Origin: Clarkia xantiana subsp. parviflora
Taxonomy: Eukaryota; Streptophyta; Magnoliopsida; Myrtales; Onagraceae
Length of the DNA: 64,000 nucleotides
Assembly (NCBI GenBank): GCA_036873135.1
Contig: JAPTYO010000008.1
Span: 23,785,001 to 23,849,000, forward strand
Direction of reading: 5' to 3'
Numbering within the stretch: the first letter of the stretch is position 1; every line of letters begins with the position of its first letter. A program made the translations under genes and the position numbers. Positions 34,101 through 44,539 of this stretch are shown one piece after another. The notes below the pieces were generated by a model. That model did no database searches and was not told the DNA's origin. It worked only from the letters and a program-made list of their open reading frames with translations.

Positions 34101-35932
34101 CATAAGGATGATACTTGCTAATACAGCTTTGCGAAATCTAGAAGTACATCAAATGGATGTGAAAACAACTTTCTTAAATGGAGATGTATAGAAAGAAATC
34201 TACATGGAACCACATGAGGGTTTCACTGTGTGAGGGCAGGAAAAGAAACTCTGTAAACTTGTCAAATCTCTGTATGGTTTAAAACAGGCGCCTAAACAAT
34301 GACTTTATATTGTTAACAATATTTTATCGGAGAAATGTTTCAAAATAAATAAGTATGAGAAACGTTTTACGTTGATGACATGCTAATCGTTTGGAAATAA
34401 CGACGAGGTAGTCCGGTCCACTAGACATATGTTGAATTTGAATATTGACATGAAAGACATGGATTTGTCAATGTGATCTTTGGATTAAAACTCATTAGAT
34501 CATCAGAATGTCTCATTCTAAGTCAAACTCATTATATTGCCAAGTTTTTGGATAAATTCAACAAAGATGACAAGAAAGAGGTCACTACTTCAAAAGATAC
34601 GAGTAAATATTTTTCAAAGAACAAGGGAGAATGTTTTCCCCAAATTGAGTACACTCGGATTACTGGAAGTGTCATGTACTTAATGTCATGCACTAGACCA
34701 GATATCGCTCACGTTGTAAGTGTATTGAGTAGATATACGAGTAACCCTAGTGTTGACCACTGGAATGAGGTAATTAGGTTACTTAGGTATTTGAATCATA
34801 TTCGTAATCATGGTCTACACAACGAGATATCCTTATGTGATAGAATGCTATAGGGATGCAAACTGGATATCCGATTCAAGAACAATTGAGAATGTTTTCT
34901 AAAAAATATACACCTACCACCTTGAGTATGAGTGATTACGTTTTCACCTTACGAGGTGCAACAGTGTCGTAGAAAATCCTCAAAACAAACAGTTATAGCC
35001 AGATCGACTATCAAGTCGGAGTTATTTCACTGGAGAAATGTGCTGAAGAGGCAGAATGGCTATGCAAATTTATCGAGGATTTTACTAATTGGCCAAACCC
35101 GTGTTAATGCAGAGATTGATGAATTTGTTTGGTTTAATCCAAATAAAATCCTATCTAATGAAAGGTTGAAGATTTTGTTTAGGAGACAGGATTAAAGCAA
35201 ATTAGTGGTGCACCCCCCACTTGGCCTGAAAACCTTTGTTAAATGTTAGAAAATGGGACACTTTGCGAATCTGTTGTCCACACAAGAATCAATCTAAATT
35301 TAGTTGTTGGATTAACAAAAAATATTATTGCAGGAAATGATAGTCTGATGACTTTGTTGGTTTGAGAACATTGATGCAACGTTGCGATAATCAATCGGTA
35401 TAACACAGTATAACTTGTATATTGAATGTTTAGACGTATACGTCATAGACATTATAATTCCATTAGACAGTTGCTCTCAAATACATGTTTATTGTGCTCG
35501 ATGAATTAAAGTCGGCAGATAAATAGCGGATCCGCTACCCGAAAGGGTTAAACAGAGAGTTATTTGGTCAAGCGCCGAAGGGAATGGGGCTAAAGCCCGT
35601 GTAGGAAACACTCTTGAGAAGGAAAACCCAACCATGATGATTGGAGATCCCAAGAACTTGGTTCAATGGGACAACCTAATCACAAGAGTGAGTGTGGTCA
35701 CTGTGGGGTTCAAACCCCGAGCCCGTTCTTATGATACAAACAGTGATGGAGATGAGGTTAAGCTTTTACCTTTGTTGATCTTCAAGCATCGGTTAAACCG
35801 AGCATAGTAAATGTGAACTACTTAATTGAAATCACATACTAAGCAAAGCTTTTAATGATTCGTAAGGAGAACTCAGAGTCGTGATGATGCTCTTGAGATA
35901 TAGAATCACCTATGCGAGTGAGAAGTGGGGCC
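31145..35932 (+). pseudogene. Decayed Ty1/copia polyprotein, left part of an interrupted element
   Basis: Domains occur in copia order on the plus strand with many stops and frameshifts: possible gag start MASDREVVHRI at 31153; pre-integrase CEVCVEAKLIRLKDY near 32577; integrase core HEAENKYFITFVDDS with YCYVYLMKGK at 32669-32757; reverse transcriptase from 33904 (WELVDLPPGSKPLGYKWIFK, YKARLV, LEVHQMDVKTTFLNGDV), SLYGLKQAPKQ near 34273 and YVDD at 34368-34379; connection/RNase H from 34473 ([20 protein letters not shown]), then EEAEWLCKFIEDF near 35048. 35560-35932 is the 3' non-coding region. It is cut at 35932 by the gypsy insertion and continues at 46723. No 5' LTR was found. Confidence 0.8.
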
Positions 35933-36716
35933 TGATGGATATGTGTCCAATTCGGGTTCGTATTTACGTTTCGGGCCTCGCAAACACGCCGAAAATCACA
36001 TCACAACTTGAAAAACGTCTTCCAAGGGGTAAAAACGGTCTGGAAGTGCATTTACGCACATCCGGACCGGACCTCCGGATTGCGCGGCAATCCGGACCTC
36101 GCCGAATTGCCCAAATTCGACGAGGTCCGGATTGCACTACGGGAATTGCGCGATTACCGTTTACGCGATTACCGTTACATGAAGAGAAGTCAAGTTCGCA
36201 TATTACCAATAATGATGACGGTTACCGCTTGATTTTGAACCGTCATCAAACCGCTTTAAAACCGGGTCCGGTCCCAAGGAAACCTATAAATAGGAGGCCT
36301 TGGCCACCCATTTTCACACATCCTCTCATTTGCCCAACTTTGGTATTTTGAGCTCTGACTTCTCTCTAGAAAAATTTTCTCTCTCTAGAATTACTCTTTT
36401 AGCTCTATAGTGACTTAAGCTTCGGAGAGGGCTCCGCTAGCACCACCCCCCCTCTCCGTGCTAGCACCGGTCCTTTGTGCAGGAATCGTCGCCCAGACAT
36501 CCGGATTTGTGCACAGACCACCGCCTTCTGAGACTCAGACGTCCCCCTGAGACACAACCGCGCTTTGAGACACAGACCTTTTCGGGAATCAACCGAACAC
36601 TCGTCAGTGGCACAAACCTCTTTCAGACGAAGGGTTACAACCCGAAAACCCGCACAACCATACGAACAGACGCGTACCCACGACCCAGTTCATCCCGGAC
36701 GCAACATTGGCGCCGT
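35933..36716 (+). repeat. 5' LTR of the Tat-like element
   Basis: 784 bp, TGATGGATAT...GCAACA. It contains TATAAATA at 36285-36292, a CT-rich leader (TTCTCTCTCTAGAATTACTC), a C-run and CCTTTGTGCAGG. It differs from the 3' LTR by a few substitutions, C-run length and a 25-bp segment (36619-36648 region) absent from the 3' copy. Confidence 0.9.
36285..36292 (+). promoter_or_regulatory. TATA box of the Tat-like 5' LTR
   Basis: TATAAATA in ACCTATAAATAGGAGGCC, about 80-130 bp before the CT-rich leader. The 3' LTR has lost one A here (CCTATAATAGG), the left-hand LTR of the relic at 445 has also lost its TATA box. Confidence 0.6.
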
Positions 36717-36727
36717 CTACGTGATTC
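36717..36727 (+). other. Primer-binding site TTGGCGCCGTC
   Basis: Directly after the 5' LTR terminus. Same word as at 3313 and 884. TGGCGCC-type sites are typical of plant gypsy elements. Confidence 0.8.
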
Positions 36728-36809
36728 GAACAAGAAGCTACCATACCGCAAAATCATGACGAGTGATCGCAAACCTCCCTAAGAGGTTAACACAAGAAAC
36801 ATAAGGAAA

Positions 36810-38620
36810 ATGCCCGGACGTCCCAAGAAGTCCCCGGCAAACAAAAGAACAGGAGGCCAAATGCCAGCTGGAAGCCAGTCGGGACCCTCCCACATTCCAA
36901 GAGCTACTTCCGTAGCTTCATCCTTGCCAACTGACAATGTGCCCGACGCACAGCACAGAGAGCCAAGGGACGAGCATCACTCACCTCCACCTGGTTTCGA
37001 GCCAGAGGTGAATGAAGAGGAATCTCAGACGGAAATGCCGCAAGGCGAACAAAGAACGGGAGCAAACCCAATGCTCACCGTTACTCCAGCGATGATGGCT
37101 ACGTTGGAAGAGTTACTCGCATTCCGCGAGTCTCTAAAAAACCAAGGATATGCTGCTCAACCACGTCCAACTAACCAAGAGCACGCCGCGCCAGCAAGAG
37201 AGGTGTCGCAAGACACTACTCGCCGCGGCAATCCTTTCCAAGGCAGAAACCAACACGCAAGATATGAAGCTGCACGGTCATACACTCCTTCCCAAGGAGC
37301 CCGTCATTGGAGGAATGAAGGCAGCCCCCATTCTACCACCCACAGCACCCAACGAGGGATGACCCCTTCCAGGCCACAAGCAGAGATCAATCTGACATCT
37401 ACCACAACAATGGCCGGCAAAATCCTTCAACAGGTTACGCTGAACCTGCAAAAGGGTTTACCGCCGAGATGTTAGAAGAAATGGTGGAGAAGAAGATGAA
37501 GGAAGCAAAGATGAAGGGTATGCACGCACTTGAAGAAAGGGCGTCACATCCGTTCGCAGACCACCTTGTAAACAGTCGCGTCCCAGACGCACTGTACCGG
37601 ATTGGAGGAGACCTCTATCGTGGAAAACGAGATCCAGTGGAACACGTGCAAAAGCACGAGGCCTCTCTGCTAGGCAGAACAAAGAACCCACATCACTTCG
37701 CACTGACGTTTTCACAAACTCTTGCCGGGACTGCAGCGCACTGTTTCTTCTCGCTGCCATGCGGAAGCATCACTTCATGGGCAGACCTGAAGGCTAAATT
37801 CATTCAACGATACATGGGCGAGCGCACATTGCTAAAGGGGTCAGGTGCTCTGGACGACGTCCAACAACAAAACGACAAATCTCTCGCCGACTACTACGTC
37901 CGTTTCAATCAGAATATCTCTGATATTCAGGGGAACCTGACGGAAGGAGAGATTGTTCGAGCGTTCATTCAAAACCTCGGACGAAGAGGCTATGCCCTAG
38001 CAGAAAAGATGGCAAAGCGCCCAGCCGAAACCATGGAGGAGTTAGCTGCAAGAGTTAAAGAATACGTGGACCTCGAAAGGTTCAGAAGCCAGAACAAGGC
38101 AAAAATCTCTGCGGCAAAGGCAAAAGAAAATCCAAAGCAGAACCAACCAAAACCACACTCAAGTGGTCAACAAGGAAGAAATTGGCAACCTCAGCCGAAA
38201 AGACCTTTTCAAGGAGATTTTCAGAAGCCAAAAGAAGTAAATCTTGCCGACTGCATTCCTTTGAATGCCCCGCTGTCTGTGATATTGAGAGAGATGAAGG
38301 ACGCGAATATGTGGAAAGAGCCGAAAAATTTCAGAAAAGGCCCGCTGGGGAGAGACAAGGACAAGTGGTGTGAAAACCACGAGGTCTTCGGTCACGAGAC
38401 GGACAGTTGTGTCAGTCTACGCTTCCGCATTAACAACTTCGTCCTCAAAGGCGAATTGAAGCAATTTGTCGATCAAGGCGACAACCCTTCGAAAAAGGCT
38501 CAAGCAGAGTCATCAAAAAGAGGAAACAAGGGAAAAGAGAAGGTCAATGACAACCCTCCGCTAGCTAAGCGAGGCGTAATCAACGTCATACACGGAGGAC
38601 CTGCCGCCGGAGGACAAGTG
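36810..38620 (+). pseudogene. Gag of the Tat-like element, one frameshift
   Basis: Starts MPGRPKKSPANKR about 90 bp after the primer site. It has a Pro/Gln/Arg-rich N-terminal part and then LEELLAFRESLKNQGYA. A one-base indel in the C-run at 37325-37329 shifts the frame: downstream of it the natural Gag sequence ([14 protein letters not shown], then [14 protein letters not shown]) is in the frame of the 37469 ATG. The capsid part spans about 37550-38090 ([54 protein letters not shown]). A C-terminal [19 protein letters not shown] segment (38368-38430) is zinc-knuckle-like. It packages element RNA in virus-like particles in the cytoplasm. The frameshift alone would disable it unless bypassed. 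Confidence 0.8.
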
Positions 38621-38689
38621 TCTAATGCTCGGGACATTTATGCATCCCAAGCAGCAACATTGCCGAAATACGGAAAGCGCAAGCAACCG

Positions 38690-39229
38690 GAGCAAGAAGA
38701 CGTGGTCATCCAATTTTCCAGGGAAGACTTAAAGCATATCGTTTACCCTCACGATGACGCTTTAGTCATAACCATGGACATTGACGGATACGATGTGAAA
38801 AGAATCCTCGTCGATGGTGGAAGCTCCGCTGACATTCTACATGTCAAAGTCCTAGAGCAACTGGGAAGATCTGTCAAAGACTTGACTCCGTGAACCTTCT
38901 CGCTAGTCAGCTTCGCCGGAGCAGCTACACACCCCCTGGGTACAATCACGCTTCCTGTCATCCTTGGCCAAGGGTGGAGAGCATTGCATGTCAACGTCAC
39001 CTTCGTCGTTGTAGAATCCCTTGGGGCCTATAACGGAATTTTGGGACGAACAACGATCAACCCTTACGTGATCGTACCCTCCACTGTACACCAAAAGATG
39101 AAGTTCCCTACGGACCATGGGATTGGGGAAGTGCTAGGCGACCAGATAACTGCAAGACGTTGTTACGTCAATGCCTTGAGAGCAAAGCACCAATTCCATG
39201 TGGCAATGATAAATTCTTTCAAAAGGTAG
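38690..39229 (+). pseudogene. Aspartic protease of the Tat-like element with an in-frame stop
   Basis: Same frame as Gag after the shift. [20 protein letters not shown] leads to the active site [13 protein letters not shown] (around 38800-38840; DGG where many retroviral-type proteases have DTG or DSG). A TGA at 38891-38893 interrupts it; beyond the stop the frame resumes with FSLVSFAGAATHPLGTITLP, YNGILGRTTINPYVIVPS (the C-terminal ILGR-type motif) and KFPTDHGIGEVLGDQ. It ends at TAG 39227-39229, after which Gag-like sequence continues in frame. The protease would cleave the element polyprotein. Confidence 0.8.
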
Positions 39230-39898
39230 AAAGTTGTTAATGAAAGAAAGGAGCAAGTAGTGGAACAAGCTGTTACAGTTTGGAAGCCACAAGAATACAT
39301 CCAGTATTCGCCATGGCACCAGATATGGCTCGTCAAGCAGGGAGAAGGCGAGCCAATCATGGACTACTTCATTAGATTCGCTTCTAACGCCTCCTCGGCG
39401 AAAGCAACAAGAGAAGAAGTGATAAGCGTGTTCTATGCAAACATGAATGCCAGATCTTTCCTTCTCTTCGGACGAACTCATGGATGGCGAACAACAAAAA
39501 CCATGGCAGATCTAAAGGATAAGCTTGAGACAGCAGTCTTGTGCGAACAAGAACTGAGGTGGGGTACACCCCTCAGTTGGGACAAAGGAGTTCGAGCAAA
39601 AACGAACAAACAGGAAGGCGCAAGCATCGATATCGACAACATCTTCACACCGCTAAACACGGTTGCGGAAGACATTTACGTCAACCTACTTGAAAACAAG
39701 CTCCCAAGTCCACTTGTTCCCAGGACAGCTTTCTTGGGCAACAACATCAAGGAATGGTGCAAGTACCACAAAACTTGGGGGCACAACACAAACATGTGTC
39801 TACCACTAAGGTGGGAGATTGAAGAATGCATCGCGCTAGGTGCATTAAGGCGATTTGTTGCAACCGACTCCGCGACATCGTCATCAAACCAGCCATAA
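39230..39898 (+). CDS. Second Gag-like module following the protease
   Basis: Open from just after TAG 39227-39229 to TAA 39896-39898, in the same frame as Gag and protease; there is no ATG near its beginning, so it was probably once part of the polyprotein. PIMDYFIRFASNASSAKATR and EVISVFYANM followed by TMADLKDKLETAV align with the capsid C-terminal half of the first Gag ([36 protein letters not shown]). WCKYHKTWGHNTNMCLPLR aligns with [19 protein letters not shown], and ALRRFV with ELKQFV. It is therefore a diverged partial Gag copy in the position where reverse transcriptase would be expected. Function unknown: possible co-assembly or packaging partner, or relic of a recombination that removed pol. 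Confidence 0.7.
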   Translation, partial: KVVNERKEQVVEQAVTVWKPQEYIQYSPWHQIWLVKQGEGEPIMDYFIRFASNASSAKATREEVISVFYANMNARSFLLFGRTHGWRTTKTMADLKDKLETAVLCEQELRWGTPLSWDKGVRAKTNKQEGASIDIDNIFTPLNTVAEDIYVNLLENKLPSPLVPRTAFLGNNIKEWCKYHKTWGHNTNMCLPLRWEIEECIALGALRRFVATDSATSSSNQP

Positions 39899-40850
39899 TG
39901 AAACGGGAGAAATAACTATCTTTCAGATTATTTTGCGCATTTCCATTCCAAGTGTTTCTAGTATAATCGCATTTACATGTTTTAAGAAGGAATGATCGGT
40001 TGACACCTTCTCGAAAAAACAATGTAAATACGCGCAAGTATCTAATAAAGTCAATCTACATTTGTAGGTACATATCTATGTCTTGCACGCTATTTTTGGA
40101 TTAAACGCGAAGTAACAAAACTATGGCATATTATCTACATCAACAATCCAAGATGTTATGCTATCAACAAGCAAAAAATCTATTACGCGTTATGACGACG
40201 CTTATCATCAACAACAATCTACTCATATTGATGACTATATCAAAAGGAGTCATTATAGAATAAAAAACTTGGAGTTAAACCCAAGATATTTTCAAAGACA
40301 GCATGCTGCAACTACATATAACGGATGATACTTGCATCTCTACACCAATAAGGAGTTTATTTCTCCATTCATAAATGGGCATCTATCTCAAGAAGGTGAC
40401 AACAATACAAAGCCATTGCGCTATGAACACAGTCAACTTACATGACGCAATGACAACTTGCGGATTATCTATCAAAAAATGAACTTATAGAAATTCTCTA
40501 CTCAAAATGACGACCATTCAAGTGGCGTCATCTACAAGCAATTCCTTGGAATAACATCAAGGTCTACTATCAAAATGACGATTATGCTAAAGGCGTCAAT
40601 TACAAGCAATATCTTGGATTAACACCAAGACCTACTATCAAAAGTGGCATGTTGAGGTACCCTCTTTATAAAGACAAACCCCATGTTTACTTCTAGAAAA
40701 TGACATGCTGTGACATCTCTGGTTAGAGGCAAATCCTCATGTTCATAGCCATTCCCTGGATTCAGAACAGGATGGGCAAATACAATACGGGATTGATCAC
40801 CCCATAAATGGCGGAAGTTCCCTTGTTAGGCAATGACCCCACACTACAAC
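39899..40850. other. Non-coding part of the Tat-like element
   Basis: No coding frame. AT-rich, with loose repeats of GACGAC/ATCAACAA/TACTATCAAAA words (40480-40640). The missing pol genes would normally occupy this and the following kilobases. Confidence 0.5.
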
Positions 40851-40856
40851 AAGTGT

Positions 40857-41186
40857 GAATTCCTGGTTAGGGTTCACTCTTCATGGCGAATGTCCTCTTT
40901 TTATACGACAATCCCACATTACGAATTCCTGGTTAGGGTTCACTCTTCATGGTGAATGTCCTCTTTTTAGACGACAATCCCATATTACGAATTCCTGGTT
41001 AGGGTTCACTCTTCACGACGAATGTCCTCTTTCTAGACGACAATCCCATATTACGAATTCCTGGTTAGGGTTCACCCTTCATGGCGAATGTCCTCTTGTT
41101 AGATGACAATCCCATATTACGAATTCCTATTTAGGATTCACTCTATACGGCAGAAGTCCTCTTGTTAGATGACAATTCCGTACTAC
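40857..41186 (+). repeat. 66-bp tandem repeat, five copies
   Basis: Units begin GAATTCCTGGTTAGGGTTCA at 40857, 40923, 40989, 41055 and (diverged) 41121: an exact 66-bp period, each with CGAATGTCCTCTT and ACAATCCCATATTAC. 66 is a multiple of three, so the plus strand is open as a 22-residue repeat (NSWLGFTLHGECPL...) over four units. A half copy precedes the array near 40810. A looser pair (GGTTCCTGGACGCAGAA, 41209 and 41266) follows. Confidence 0.85.
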
Positions 41187-41189
41187 ATA

Positions 41190-41835
41190 TTTTCAAAACG
41201 TGTTGCATGGTTCCTGGACGCAGAAAACATGCATCACAATTCATATTTACAAAAGTGTTACATGGTCCCTGGACGCAGGAATCATGTATCACAAATATTT
41301 TACCAAATATTTTATCAAATATTTTGTCAAATATTTTATGCATCAAACACCTTTACAAATATTTTATCAACAAGCTTTTTAGGGTTCACAAAATACTCCT
41401 TTAAAAACCAAAATGTTTTTACGTATGCTTCCCCAACGCGGGTTGATACACGGTGGCAGGTGCGCACCCTGTTTAAAACTCATAAAATTTACAAGTCGAG
41501 TCTTGTACAACGTCGCCTTAGAGTGGAACTAAGAGACGGTATAAACTAGTATCTTGCCCAAGCCAAGATAATACATTTCAAACATACTACTTGTTAAGTC
41601 GCTATACGCGAACCACTTGACAGTTTTCAACATATATAGCGACAAGCTATGCAGGAAAGACAAGCAACATGCATAACGCATCATACAAACAATCTTGAAT
41701 CAAAAGTGGCTATCGGTCACGATTGCGGGGACTACGTCTACGTTACTAGTCATCCACGTTAAATAAACACAGTAAGCGATAACGGTATGAAATATTACTA
41801 ACAAGTTATCATGCAAACTGCTATGTATAAAGCAG
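41190..41835. other. Non-coding part of the Tat-like element
   Basis: Contains short ATATTTTA(C/T)CAAATATTTT tandem words (41296-41340). No supported gene. It lies beyond the 3' end of the antisense gene. Confidence 0.45.
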
Positions 41836-41970
41836 GTTCAAACGACGTAGTTCAAAGCGAACAAGTCACAAGCAACAATCAAAGAACAACTCCAACAAGT
41901 TTCTAAACATAGAAGCCCGGGGGCAAGCGGACTCATAAACGAGTTCAACATATCGAAAAGATGGCACAAA

Positions 41971-44326
41971 TCAAAGAATGCCATCATCCCTGACAGGACT
42001 GGGCGGAACAGGCAGAAGTTGCACATTAGTGCCGCCACCGTCTTCTCCAAACAAAAATGCAAACTGAGATGTTGCAGTATCCAAACGACGGAGCTCGACA
42101 ACTTTCCCAACAGCAAACTCCGCATACGGCCCTAACTTGTCAAAAGGAAAGCCAGGAGCAAGAATGCTCACCCTACGAACAAAGTCCTCAGCAAACTCGC
42201 TGAGCATAGGAGCGGCCTTCGCCGTAGCAGCAGCAGTAACCGCGCTGTCAAATCCAGGAGTAGAAGGGAACTTGCTAAGTCCCTCTTCAATGGCAGCCTT
42301 CATTTCTTCTTCGCGCACTTTCCGACAGGCAACTTTGTGCTTGCCCGCGTTGTCAGAAATGGCCTTCTCAATGGCAGCGTTCTCAGATTCAAGCTGAACA
42401 AGGCTGGCATGATCAACATCATAACGAGCATCAAAATCCGTCTTCTTCAACGAAAGACGGCTCACTTCGTCCTTAGCTTCCTCAAGCTCCTTGGACAAAG
42501 TGGCAGCTTTACAGCAATGGCACGCCTCTCCTGGACAAGCTCCAACATGAAGGAGGCCATGTGCACCATATCAGAAACAACCTGAAAACAAAGAAACAAT
42601 AAGCATACATGTTCGGGAACAAAGAACATAGCAAAGTAAAGAAAGATACTCACCGGGTGAATCCAGATAGCGATCTCTCAACGAAAGTTCGTGCCTGCTC
42701 GTCACTCGAGGGCCGGACAACTCGATCACCAGGAGGAATAGATCGATGAAGAACGCGCACACCAACTTCCGGCATGCTCAGCTGGGAGTCCTTGGGAAAA
42801 GTAAGATCTCCTTCCACATATGGTATACACTTACCATCTGAAATATCACCTTCCAAAGGACGAAGCAAATCCGCACGTCCAAGTGGCGGGATCACTACAT
42901 GCAAACCAAACAGAGTTATGCAAAAGCTAAAAACAAAGCGCACAAAAGCACACAATCAAGTGATCAGCTTATACCAGAAGGAAGAGAACGTTCCACCTCG
43001 GACCGCTCCTTCGAGCGGGGGGCAGACAGCGCATCCTCGCAACCGTCAACTTCTTTCCCTTTATGACAGGAAGAAGTAGGAACGGTCACAGTAGTCTTCA
43101 GACGCTTCAAACTGCTCGAAGAACGCACCCCAGTGGTGGACCGTTTGGAAGAGTCAGGAACGACAACAACGCGATCAGTAACAAGCGTCGTGCGACCTGC
43201 AAGTAACACGCGAAGTTACAACCCAACCAAGAAAATACATGAGGAAGATTGTTTTTTCAAAACCATCTACCTTTTCCACGTCCAGAAGCCGCCGATGCTC
43301 CAGAAGCAAGAGGTGGAACAATCCTTCCGCTGGAAGCAATCTTGCGAGCGGCTGTCGTCTGCAAAGACGAGCTTTTTCCGTCAAACCAACCTACAGCGCA
43401 ACACGGTAAAAGTTATAAAAATAATTAACATACCGAAGCTGCAAAAGGGAGCACATGAATCCTAGCATCAACCAATTCCTAATCGGATGCACGCAGCGAG
43501 CAAGTAAAGCCGCGCGATTGTTGACAGTGGTATATCTGCTTCATCACCTCCCTATCCGACAAGGAAAGTTCCCGAAAAGCAGGCGCGGGATCAGATTTCC
43601 GAACATACTCGACATCCCAAGTCGTACCCGCATCATGAGCAAAAAAGTAATGATGCCTCCAATGATCGGCAGACCGAACCGCAGCGGCGACTAATCAGTA
43701 ACTAGAATCCCACTTGGCTTCACCAAGACCAAGCTCCTCAAAACCATCGCTTTGCAAGTTCGGCCAACGAACTTTCACACTGAACAATCCTGCAGAGTCT
43801 GGACTCTTAAGCTGGTAGAAGCAGCGAAAGAGGGTGCGAGAGTAACGCCAGGATTGCTTGTGAAGCAATACTCTAAAACAAGTCCATACTCGAATCCCGT
43901 TGGGCGCAAGATCTAAAGGGGAAATCCCGTAACCACTACAGAGCTCAATCAAGTCAGAGCAGTAGGGAAACCGCAGACCCTCCCTAACGTGAGATGTGTA
44001 CACAACGGATAAATCTACAGGCGGAGGAGTAGCATCCCCTAAACTGCTCTCATGGAGTGCATCAAAGGGGTAAACAGCCTCGGTACAATGGTCGAGTCCA
44101 GAGGCACTTGCATACAGGGTGAACAAGGATCTATCCAAGCGGTTAGTATAGTACCTAACCAACACCTCGGTCTCCTCAACAGGAGACGCCCCAACAAAAG
44201 GATCAGCAGCTACACCCTCGTCGGTGTCCAAAACACTATCTACTGGTAAAACCAGGTCTACCTCCAAGTCATCCTCTATATCAGAATTAAAAGGAGTCTG
44301 CGATAGAGGAGTGATAGACTTACTCA
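41971..44326 (-). pseudogene. Antisense multi-exon gene of the Tat-like element (plant transposon-protein domain plus coiled coil)
   Basis: Minus strand, opposite to gag. Exon 1 starts at MSKSITPLSQTPF (44326) and holds a domain with FPYCSDLIELCSGYGISPLDLAPNGIRV (written in two parts: FPYCSDLIELCSGYG and ISPLDLAPNGIRV), SWRYSRTLFRCF and, past a TGA at 43697-43695, DHWRHHYFFAHDAG; a second stop (TAG 43481-43479) follows. This pattern recalls the 'putative gypsy-type transposon' domain found in antisense genes of Tat elements. Later exons with good splice sites: 43390-43271, 43196-42975 (Ser/Lys-rich), 42894-42654 (VRVLHRSIPPGDRVV), 42581-41971. The last has a frameshift near 42510, then a coiled coil (SKELEEAKDEVSRLS) and ends SPVRDDGIL-stop. 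The intron between exons 1 and 2 is uncertain (about 43 bp, unusually short). Role unknown; the damage suggests this copy is inactive. Confidence 0.65.
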
Positions 44327-44404
44327 TTGCAACAACTCGATCAAAAGGAAGGGAGCTCCGCAAGAGGTTACTACGACTCCACAATCTGCAAGAACCAAGC
44401 AGAA

Positions 44405-44537
44405 GTTAACGCGCATAACAAAAGTCAACGCGCGTAGCGAAGGTCAACGCGCATAGCAAAAGTCAACGCGCGTAGCAAAAGTCAACGCGCGTAGCGAAAG
44501 TCAACGCGCGTAGAGAAAGTCAACGCGCATAGCAAAG
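44405..44537 (-). repeat. Seven 19-bp tandem repeats upstream of the antisense gene
   Basis: Units start at 44405, 44424, 44443, 44462, 44481, 44500 and 44519, an exact 19-bp period: GTCAACGCGC(G/A)TAGC(A/G)AAA, first unit GTTAAC. On the antisense-gene strand six units read GCGCGTTGAC, giving a W-box-like TTGAC core next to a CGCG element. The array is 80-200 bp upstream of the antisense ATG. Confidence 0.85.
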
Positions 44538-44539
44538 TT

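Noticed and set aside
35700..35740. tRNA-like GGTTCAAACCCC word
   Set aside because: Only the T-arm resembles a tRNA; no acceptor stem or anticodon arm, and it lies in the copia 3' non-coding region.
36008..36782. Frames of 74-156 codons inside the Tat-like 5' LTR
   Set aside because: The same frames recur in the 3' LTR and have no domain; LTR leader sequence explains them.
41838..42397. Alternative frames at 41838-42125 and 42137-42397
   Set aside because: Overlap the last antisense exon in other frames without motifs.
44052..44409. Plus-strand frames opposite the antisense gene
   Set aside because: Chance frames overlapping the antisense first exon, which has the domain-like sequence and better composition.
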